From: an uncultured Bacteroidales bacterium
GTDB lineage: Bacteria > Bacteroidota > Bacteroidia > Bacteroidales > P3
Reading direction: 5' to 3'
NCBI GenBank assembly: GCA_947177315.1
Contig: CAMWTX010000110.1
Span: 1 to 5,627, forward strand
DNA length: 5,627 bases
This document shows positions 1 through 5,094 of the stretch, one piece after another. The notes under the pieces are model-generated. The model was not told the origin of the DNA. It saw only the letters and a list, made by a program, of their open reading frames with translations, and searched no databases. Position 1 is the stretch's first letter. Each line of letters starts with the position of its first letter. The translations under genes were made by a program, and so were the position numbers.

Positions 1-94
1 CGATTACAACGTATCGCAGATGCCCTCCGGCATCTACCTTGCCCGCGTAAAGACGTCCTGCGGTGTTCTTACGGAAAAGTTTTCGGTAAGGTAA
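1..94 (+). CDS. C-terminal end of a secreted protein with a T9SS type A sorting domain (partial, 5' end outside window)
   Basis: The frame beginning at base 2 reads 30 residues to a TAA stop at 92-94. The peptide has the pattern of the last part of a type IX secretion C-terminal domain: a P-S-G-I-Y motif (MPSGIYLARV), then a short turn with glycine (CGVLTEKF), and a final short strand ending in S-V-R. In this family the CTD is a small beta-sandwich. It guides the protein through the T9SS outer-membrane translocon and is normally removed by the sortase-like PorU when cargo is attached to A-LPS. The catalytic or adhesive part lies off the left edge, so the protein's own job cannot be told. PorU itself carries a CTD and is often a neighbour of porV, so it is one candidate, but 30 residues cannot decide this. 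The call of a T9SS CTD is fairly safe; the identity of the protein is open. Confidence 0.85.
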   Translation, partial: DYNVSQMPSGIYLARVKTSCGVLTEKFSVR

Positions 95-157
95 CCCCAC
101 CCTCCTGCTGTCTATTCTGCTAAAATACGGTTCACGCATCGGTAAACTTTGCGGAAG

Positions 158-189
158 GCGGTCGCCATGAGGATGCCTGTGGCGACCGC
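158..189. terminator. Perfect 10-bp stem hairpin downstream of the CTD gene; possible terminator without U-tract
   Basis: The arms GCGGTCGCCA (158-167) and its exact reverse complement (180-189) enclose a 12-base loop, inside which AGG and CCT can form three more pairs. It lies 63 bases after the stop of the CTD gene, where a terminator would be expected. No T-run follows on either strand (the plus strand continues ATCAAAATTCCC), so it is not a classical intrinsic terminator. It could instead be a 3' stabilising stem, part of a leader for nrdJ, or a dispersed palindromic repeat. The inverted repeat is certain; the role is not. Confidence 0.4.
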
Positions 190-206
190 ATCAAAATTCC
201 CGACAA

Positions 207-234
207 CGATCCTGAACCGTCCCTCAGGAAATCG
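207..234. repeat. Second, bulged hairpin in the nrdJ upstream region
   Basis: CGATCCTGA (207-215) can pair with TCAGG (224-228) and ATCG (231-234), with two unpaired adenines at 229-230 and an 8-base loop. It follows the hairpin at 158-189 after 17 bases. The stem is modest and could arise by chance, but its position between a perfect hairpin and a perfect palindrome makes it worth recording. Confidence 0.35.
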
Positions 235-249
235 CCCCCGGAAATCGAG

Positions 250-270
250 TTATCAACAGTCTGTTGATAA
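250..270. promoter_or_regulatory. Perfect 21-bp palindrome upstream of nrdJ, halves resembling DnaA boxes
   Basis: The arm TTATCAACAG (250-259) and its exact reverse complement (261-270) are separated by a single T. A near-perfect dyad of this size upstream of a gene is typical of an operator for a dimeric regulator. Each half also contains TTATCAACA, one base away from the DnaA-box consensus TTATCCACA, in face-to-face orientation. DnaA control of ribonucleotide reductase genes is known in other bacteria (nrdAB of E. coli). Whether DnaA or a different regulator binds here is inference; the symmetry itself is plain in the sequence. Confidence 0.5.
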
Positions 271-388
271 ATGTTCTTAACAATACAGACCCCTGAAAAC
301 ATTACATTTACATCATTTAAAAAAAGTAACCAACAACCATTGTTTATAACATTGAAACCTGTCCGAATTCGGCCGCATGGAAAAAATT

Positions 389-396
389 TACTTTTG
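389..396 (+). promoter_or_regulatory. Possible Bacteroidota promoter -7 element for nrdJ
   Basis: TACTTTTG matches the Bacteroidota -7 consensus TAnnTTTG fully. No TTTG-like -33 element is found 19-21 bases upstream (that position falls in GAATTC), so the call is weak. If real, transcription would begin near 403. That would leave a leader of roughly 60 bases before ATG 467 and would exclude translation from the more distal ATG at 377. Confidence 0.3.
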
Positions 397-466
397 CAAA
401 CCTTGGATTGAGGGGCTTGGATTACGAGGAATATACGCTATAGAAACCTTTAATATACAGTGGCTT

Positions 467-3172
467 ATGCAAGCTGATTTATTCTCCGGAAGAGAGTCGG
501 GCGAGTTGTTTTCGCAAAAGTCCGACAGTATGGTGGCGGAAAACGAACCGGAAAACGCTCCCCAGGGCAGCCCGTACCAGAAGTTGAAAGAACATAGAGC
601 GAACTTAGATATGAGCAAGGAAAAGGAACTCCACGAAGAACAGGAACTCCACGAATTTTCGCATGAAGAGATTTTAGAGGCTTCCACCAAGTATTTCAAG
701 GGGGATGCCTTGGCGGCCACCGTCTGGATGAACAAATACGCCCTCAAGGACAGCGACGGACGTATCTACGAAAAGACCCCGGACGAAATGCACCGCCGCA
801 TCGCCCGGGAACTGGCGCGCATCGAAAGCCGCTATCCCAATCCCGTTTCGGAGGATGAAGCCTACGAACTGATGAAAGACTTCCGCTACATCATTCCCCA
901 GGGAAGTCCTATGGCGGGCATCGGCAACAAATTTCAGGTTTCCTCGCTTTCCAACTGCTTTGTAATCGGCAACAAAGGCAACTCCGACTCCTACGGCGGC
1001 ATCATGAAGATAGACGAAGAACAGGTGCAGCTGATGAAACGCCGCGGCGGCGTGGGGCATGACCTTTCGCATATCCGCCCTGCCGGAAGCCCGGTAAAGA
1101 ACAGCGCCCTCACCAGCACCGGCATCGTGCCTTTCATGGAACGCTACTCGAACTCCACCCGCGAAGTGGCACAGGACGGACGGCGCGGCGCCCTGATGTT
1201 GAGCATCAGCATCAAGCATCCCGATTCGGAACGTTTTATCGACGCCAAGCTCGAAGAAGGCAAGGTTACCGGCGCCAACGTTTCGGTAAAGCTTACCGAC
1301 GAATTCATGCGGGCGGTGGTCTCGAACTCGTCGTTCATGCAGCAATATCCCATCGACGCCAAGAATCCCCAGTACATCAAGAAAGTGGATGCCCGTAAAA
1401 TCTGGAACAAGATTATCCACAACGCCTGGAAATCGGCTGAACCGGGCGTGCTCTTCTGGGATACCATTACCCGCGAATCCCTGCCCGACTGCTATGCCGA
1501 CCTGGGATTCCGCACCGTTTCGACCAACCCCTGCGGCGAAATTCCCCTCTGTCCCTACGACAGCTGCCGTCTGTTGGCCTTGAACCTGTACAGTTACGTG
1601 GAAAATCCCTTTACAAAGGATGCCAAGTTCAACATGCCGCTCTTCCGCAAACACGTGCGGGTGGCCCAGCGTTTCATGGACGACATCATCGACCTGGAAC
1701 TCGAACACGTAGATCGCATTTTGGACAAGATTAACCAGGACCCCGAAAACGAAGACGTAAAGCGCACAGAAACCGAACTTTGGCTCAAGATAAAGGACCG
1801 CAGCCGCCAAGGCCGCCGCACCGGTTTGGGCATCACTGCCGAAGGCGATATGCTGGCAGCCCTCGGCCTGCGCTACGGCACGGACGAAGCCACCGACTTT
1901 TCGGTGGAAGTGCATAAGAACCTTGCGCTTGCCGCCTACGGTTCTTCGGTGGAGATGGCCAAGGAAAGAGGTGCGTTCCCGGTTTACGACACCAAACGCG
2001 AAGCCGGCAATCCCTTTGTGAACCGTTTGAAGGAAGCCGAACCCGAGCTTTACGACAATATGGCCAAGTTCGGCCGCCGCAACATCGCCCTCCTGACCGT
2101 GGCTCCCACCGGCAGCGTAAGTATCTGCACACAGACCACCTCCGGCATCGAACCGGCCTTCATGCTGGCCTACAAGCGCCGCCGCAAGGTGAACCCGGGC
2201 GAAAAGGGCGTTCACGTTGACTTTGTGGATGAAGTGGGCGATTCCTTTGAAGAATACACCGTAGTTCATCCCAAGTTTTTGGAATGGATGAAGATTTCCG
2301 GTCTGGACACCTCCAACCTCAACGCCTATAGCGAAGAACAGTTGCAGGAAATCATCGCCCAGTCGCCCTACTACAAGGCTCTTTCCACCGATATCGACTG
2401 GGTGAGCAAGGTAAAGATGCAAGGGGCGGTGCAGAAGTGGGTCGATCACTCCATCAGCGTTACCGTAAACGTGCCCAACCAAACCCAGGAAGACTTGGTG
2501 AGCCAAATCTACCAGACCGCCTGGGAATGCGGTTGCAAGGGCATGACCATCTACCGCGACGGCTCGCGTTCGGGCGTGCTGGTGGCGGACAAGAAGAAAG
2601 AAAGCGCCGAAGTTCCTTCCAAGAAAGCGCCCTCTTCCCGTCCCGACGTGCTCAAGGCCGATGTGGTCCGTTTCCAAAACGACTACGAAAAGTGGATTGC
2701 CGTGGTGGGCTTGTACGAAGGCCGTCCGTATGAAATCTTTACGGGCCGCGCCGACGACTTCCCCCTGCCCTCTTTCGTGAACAAGGGCGAGATTATCCGC
2801 GTGCGCAAGGACGAAAACTCCCCGGCGCGCTACGACTTCGAGTTCAAGGACCGCGACGGTTACGGCGTTCACTGGGAAGGCCTCTCGCGTACCTTCGACG
2901 AAACCTATTGGAACTACGCCATCTTGATTTCCAGCATTCTGCGCCAAGGTGCCGACCTGCCCAAAATCATAGACCTCATCAACGGGCTCAAATTGGGTTC
3001 CGACGACCAGATCAATACTTGGAAAAACGGGGTGGTACGCGCCTTGAAGAAATACATTCCCAACGGAACCATCGCCGAAAAGACCAAATGCCCCGAATGC
3101 GGCGAAGCGGGTCTGGTCTATAAGGAAGGCTGCCTTACGTGTCCTTCCTGCGGCTACTCCAAGTGCGGCTGA
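467..3172 (+). CDS. nrdJ: Adenosylcobalamin-dependent (class II) ribonucleoside-diphosphate reductase NrdJ
   Basis: Reduces ribonucleotides to deoxyribonucleotides in the cytoplasm, using coenzyme B12 to generate a thiyl radical, so it needs neither oxygen nor a separate radical subunit. Numbered from ATG 467 (901 aa), the barrel carries the family signatures. C164 (in LSNCFVIG) and C367 are the redox pair. N354, C356 and E358 lie in NPCGE, with C356 the thiyl-radical cysteine. APTGS at 546-550 is the phosphate-binding loop. GCKGMTIYRDGSRSG near 689-703 is typical of class II enzymes. A TSCPD-type domain spans about 731-860. The C-terminus has CPEC (875-878) and CLTC (889-892), a likely zinc ribbon, then C895 and C900 spaced CxxxxC, the pattern of the shuttle cysteines in this class. 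The first ATG of the frame is 377, but 377-466 is AT-rich with codons unlike the rest (GGA, CGA, ATA, TTA) and holds a possible -7 element, so I chose 467. ATG 530 and ATG 611 are alternatives; 611 gives 853 aa, close to the usual family length. Function is secure, start uncertain. Confidence 0.96.
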   Translation: MQADLFSGRESGELFSQKSDSMVAENEPENAPQGSPYQKLKEHRANLDMSKEKELHEEQELHEFSHEEILEASTKYFKGDALAATVWMNKYALKDSDGRIYEKTPDEMHRRIARELARIESRYPNPVSEDEAYELMKDFRYIIPQGSPMAGIGNKFQVSSLSNCFVIGNKGNSDSYGGIMKIDEEQVQLMKRRGGVGHDLSHIRPAGSPVKNSALTSTGIVPFMERYSNSTREVAQDGRRGALMLSISIKHPDSERFIDAKLEEGKVTGANVSVKLTDEFMRAVVSNSSFMQQYPIDAKNPQYIKKVDARKIWNKIIHNAWKSAEPGVLFWDTITRESLPDCYADLGFRTVSTNPCGEIPLCPYDSCRLLALNLYSYVENPFTKDAKFNMPLFRKHVRVAQRFMDDIIDLELEHVDRILDKINQDPENEDVKRTETELWLKIKDRSRQGRRTGLGITAEGDMLAALGLRYGTDEATDFSVEVHKNLALAAYGSSVEMAKERGAFPVYDTKREAGNPFVNRLKEAEPELYDNMAKFGRRNIALLTVAPTGSVSICTQTTSGIEPAFMLAYKRRRKVNPGEKGVHVDFVDEVGDSFEEYTVVHPKFLEWMKISGLDTSNLNAYSEEQLQEIIAQSPYYKALSTDIDWVSKVKMQGAVQKWVDHSISVTVNVPNQTQEDLVSQIYQTAWECGCKGMTIYRDGSRSGVLVADKKKESAEVPSKKAPSSRPDVLKADVVRFQNDYEKWIAVVGLYEGRPYEIFTGRADDFPLPSFVNKGEIIRVRKDENSPARYDFEFKDRDGYGVHWEGLSRTFDETYWNYAILISSILRQGADLPKIIDLINGLKLGSDDQINTWKNGVVRALKKYIPNGTIAEKTKCPECGEAGLVYKEGCLTCPSCGYSKCG
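623..658 (+). repeat. 18-bp tandem duplication near the NrdJ N-terminus
   Basis: Two adjacent 18-base units (623-640 and 641-658) share an uninterrupted 14-base identity (AGGAACTCCACGAA at 624-637 and 642-655). They are in frame and encode KELHEE followed by QELHEF. The repeat lies just before the conserved start of the NrdJ fold (HEEILEASTKYFKGD), in the charged and probably flexible extension, where an in-frame duplication would be tolerated. Confidence 0.75.
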
Positions 3173-3192
3173 GAATAAAAACGGAAGATCTC

Positions 3193-3228
3193 AAAAGCGG
3201 TGGAAAAATAGGTTTCCACCGCTTTTTT
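3193..3228 (+). terminator. Intrinsic terminator of nrdJ
   Basis: A perfect 14-bp stem, left arm AAAAGCGGTGGAAA (3193-3206) and its reverse complement (3213-3226), has a 6-base loop AATAGG and ends in a run of six T (3223-3228). It starts 21 bases after the nrdJ stop codon. The structure closes the nrdJ transcript and separates it from porV. The A-run on the left arm is short, so termination in the opposite direction is possible but less likely. Confidence 0.93.
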
Positions 3229-3270
3229 ATGGCTGCCTGACGGGCTTGTGAGGCTTCGGTAAATAATCCG

Positions 3271-3301
3271 CTTGGTTTTTTGGCAGATTATGTTACCTTT
3301 G
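3271..3301 (+). promoter_or_regulatory. Bacteroidota-type promoter for porV-ispF
   Basis: CTTG at 3271-3274 (one mismatch to the -33 consensus TTTG) is followed by a 19-base spacer and TACCTTTG at 3294-3301, a full match to the -7 consensus TAnnTTTG. Transcription would begin near 3308, leaving a leader of about 15 bases before ATG 3323. No Shine-Dalgarno sequence is present; the bases before the start are A-rich (CCTAAAAC), as is common in this phylum. Confidence 0.8.
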
Positions 3302-3322
3302 CCCATCCTAAAACTTGTGACA

Positions 3323-4588
3323 ATGCACAGACAATCGTGGGTGGCTTTCGCCATGTTCTTCTTGACCCTGGGAGGCTTTTCTTATGCGCAGATTATCGAT
3401 GTAGGCGGTGATCCGATAAATCGGGTTACAGGACAGGTCAACAATCCCATTTCCACGGCGGTGCCTTTCCTCTCGCTTTCGCCCGATGCCCGTTCCGGCG
3501 GTATGGCCGACGTAGGGGTGGCCACTTCGGCAGACCTCAATTCCCAGCACTACAACGCTGCCAAATATGCCTTTTTGAAAGACCAGTTCGGGCTTTCGCT
3601 CACCTACAGCCCCTGGCTTATCAACCTCGTGCCCGATATGTCGCTGATGTATCTTTCGGGGGCGTACAAGTTCAAGGATGAACGCAACGTGCTGGGCTTC
3701 TCCCTGCTCTATTTCTCCATGGGGTCGATTGTGTTTACCGATGCTTCGGGAAACAGTTCGCAGAGCTACAAGCCCAACGAGTTCGCCATTGACGTAAGCT
3801 ATTCGCGCAAGCTGATCGATGTTCTGTCGATTGCCGTTACCGGCCGTTTCATCTACTCCAACCTTACCTTGGGCCAATATGTGGCAGGGGTCGATACCAA
3901 AGCCGGTTTGGCGGGGGCTGCCGATATAGGCCTGTACTATTGCCAGGATTTTGATTTGGGCAAGAAATACAAAGGCGGAACCCTGAGCGCGGGCTTGAGT
4001 TTTACCAATATCGGCAACAAGGTAAGCTACACACAGGACCTTTCCGAAGATGCGGAAAAAAACTTTTTGCCCACTACCTTACGCTTGGGGGTTGGCTTCA
4101 ACTGGCATATCGATGATTACAACTCGGTGGGTTTCTATGCCGAGGCCTACAAACTGCTTGTGCCCACCCCTCCCCTTACCGAATACGACACCGCCACCGG
4201 CGATTGGTTTATCACCGCCGGAAAAAACAACCGGGTGAACGTAATGAAGGGCATCTTCCAGTCGTTTGGCGATGCGCCCGGCGGCTTTAAGGAAGAAATG
4301 CAGGAAATACAATGGAGCCTGGCCGCCGAATACTGGTGGCGCGACATCGTGGCGGTGCGCATGGGCTATTTTCACGAAAGCAAATACAAAGGCTGGCGCC
4401 AATACTTTACCTTGGGCGTAGGCTTGCGCTACAAGATGGTAGGCTTGGACTTCTCCTATCTGATTCCCACTTCCACCATATCGGGGTCGAACCCGCTTAA
4501 GAACACCTTGCGTGTAGGGGTTTCCTTCAATTTTAACCGTGCCGACAGAGCCGCGCGCCAAGCCAAGAGAGTAAATGATCAATTTTAG
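3323..4588 (+). CDS. porV: Type IX secretion system outer-membrane protein PorV (LptO)
   Basis: PorV is an outer-membrane beta-barrel of the FadL-like type. It takes CTD-bearing cargo from the SprA translocon and delivers it to the attachment complex, where PorU cleaves the CTD and links the cargo to A-LPS. The 421-residue product starts with a signal peptide: basic start (MHR), hydrophobic core VAFAMFFLTLGG, and a likely cleavage after SYA at residue 22, leaving Q23. The PorV signature follows: NPISTAVPFLSLSPDARSGG near 41-60, then MADVGVATS and NSQHYNAAKYAF to residue 84. The rest alternates polar and hydrophobic residues as in barrel strands, ending in LRVGVSFNF and a 16-residue basic tail. 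ATG 3323 is preferred over an in-frame TTG at 3272, because that TTG lies inside the -33 promoter element and would spoil the signal peptide. porU, a frequent neighbour, is not seen between nrdJ and porV. The last 14 bases overlap ispF. Confidence 0.94.
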   Translation: MHRQSWVAFAMFFLTLGGFSYAQIIDVGGDPINRVTGQVNNPISTAVPFLSLSPDARSGGMADVGVATSADLNSQHYNAAKYAFLKDQFGLSLTYSPWLINLVPDMSLMYLSGAYKFKDERNVLGFSLLYFSMGSIVFTDASGNSSQSYKPNEFAIDVSYSRKLIDVLSIAVTGRFIYSNLTLGQYVAGVDTKAGLAGAADIGLYYCQDFDLGKKYKGGTLSAGLSFTNIGNKVSYTQDLSEDAEKNFLPTTLRLGVGFNWHIDDYNSVGFYAEAYKLLVPTPPLTEYDTATGDWFITAGKNNRVNVMKGIFQSFGDAPGGFKEEMQEIQWSLAAEYWWRDIVAVRMGYFHESKYKGWRQYFTLGVGLRYKMVGLDFSYLIPTSTISGSNPLKNTLRVGVSFNFNRADRAARQAKRVNDQF

Positions 4589-5054
4589 GGTCGGCTACGG
4601 CTACGATGCCCATCGGTTCGCACTTGGCCGTAAATTGATTTTAGGCGGTGTGGATGTGCCTTTTGAACAAGGCCTGGACGGGCATTCGGATGCCGATGTG
4701 CTGGTGCACGCCGTTTGCGATGCCTTGCTGGGAGCGTTGGCCTTGGGCGATATCGGCAGGCATTTTCCCGATACGGACCCTGCCTATAAAGGCATCGACA
4801 GTTTGATTCTTCTTCAAAAAACGGGAGAACTGATAGCGGCAAAGGGCTATCGTGTGGGCAACATCGACGTTACTCTGCGTATGCAGAAACCCAAGATAGC
4901 CGCCTACGTGCCGGCCATGCAGGAAAACCTGGCCAAAGCCCTCCACGTGGAGGCCGGCCAAATCTCCGTAAAGGCCACCACCACCGAAAAAATGGGCTTT
5001 GAAGGCCAAGGGGAAGGCGCCTCCGCCTCTGCCGTGGCCTTGGTGTGGAAATAA
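4575..5054 (+). CDS. ispF: 2-C-methyl-D-erythritol 2,4-cyclodiphosphate synthase IspF
   Basis: Fifth step of the MEP isoprenoid pathway: it cyclises CDP-methylerythritol 2-phosphate to methylerythritol cyclodiphosphate with release of CMP. It is a cytosolic homotrimer with a metal site between subunits. The 159-residue product has the normal family length. The metal ligands are D11 and H13 in GYDAHRF and H45 in DADVLVHAVCDALLGAL. Other signatures are LGGV (23-26), GHSDAD (36-41), GDIGRHFPDTDP (58-69), QKPKI (104-108) and the ATTTEKMGFEGQGEG segment (134-148), whose T136, T137 and E138 fit the nucleotide-binding position. ATG 4575 lies inside the end of porV, and the sequence just after it (INFRVGYGYDAHRF) aligns with the family start. 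The 14-base overlap implies cotranscription and probably translational coupling with porV. No separate promoter is evident. Confidence 0.98.
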   Translation: MINFRVGYGYDAHRFALGRKLILGGVDVPFEQGLDGHSDADVLVHAVCDALLGALALGDIGRHFPDTDPAYKGIDSLILLQKTGELIAAKGYRVGNIDVTLRMQKPKIAAYVPAMQENLAKALHVEAGQISVKATTTEKMGFEGQGEGASASAVALVWK

Positions 5055-5094
5055 TAATCGAAAACTCTAAGAAGTCCGCGTTATGCGTTAGGAT
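5055..5094. other. Short convergent gap between ispF and gltX without a clear terminator
   Basis: Forty bases separate the two stop codons. I see no stable stem with a T-run on either strand. The only pattern is GCGTTA twice in tandem (GCGTTATGCGTTA, 5079-5091). Transcripts from both sides probably end by another mechanism or overlap at their 3' ends. Confidence 0.5.

Larger units (their letters stand above)
95..466. other. Structured non-coding region between the CTD protein and nrdJ
   Basis: About 370 bases without a convincing gene. The left half (to about 280) is GC-rich and full of inverted repeats: hairpins at 158-189 and 207-234 and a palindrome at 250-270. The direct repeat GGAAATCG occurs at 227-234 and 240-247. 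The right half (about 271-466) is AT-rich, as expected of a promoter region. I looked for a cobalamin riboswitch because the downstream enzyme uses B12, and saw no B12-box-like sequence. I also saw no NrdR-type box (ACA-CTATATATAG-type palindrome). The 372-base length suggests that nrdJ has its own regulation and is not cotranscribed with the upstream gene. Confidence 0.6.

Noticed and set aside
144..151. AAACTTTG as a -7 promoter element before the first hairpin
   Set aside because: It misses the first base of TAnnTTTG and has no TTTG-like element at the right distance upstream.
167..280. A 37-codon plus-strand frame starting with ATG in the loop-side end of the first hairpin
   Set aside because: Its codons and composition (rich in S, P, R) do not resemble a gene, and it spans the hairpins and the palindrome, which explain the sequence better.
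347..354. TAACATTG as a -7 promoter element for nrdJ
   Set aside because: One mismatch in the conserved TTTG part and no -33 element 19-21 bases upstream, where the sequence is an A-run.
363..376. CCGAATTCGG followed by CCGC just before ATG 377, reminiscent of a cloning adapter
   Set aside because: It contains an EcoRI site and an EagI site but not a full NotI site, and flanking sequence is continuous natural-looking DNA. Chance is the simpler explanation.
95..466. Cobalamin riboswitch or NrdR box upstream of nrdJ
   Set aside because: Looked for by eye because of the enzyme class; no B12-box-like or NrdR-box-like sequence was found.
560..908. PQGSP occurring twice in NrdJ (in the extension and in the conserved core) as a sign of an internal duplication
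   Set aside because: The similarity is limited to five residues and a few bases, and the flanks differ completely.
674..2947. A 757-codon open frame on the minus strand opposite nrdJ
   Set aside because: It lies wholly antisense to a gene with clear family motifs, its product shows no recognisable domain and is an alanine-, glycine-, valine- and histidine-rich mixture, as expected from the mirror of a GC-rich gene with biased codons.
3308..3877. A 189-codon minus-strand open frame opposite porV
   Set aside because: Antisense shadow of porV; it would also cover the porV start region, and its product shows no known motif.
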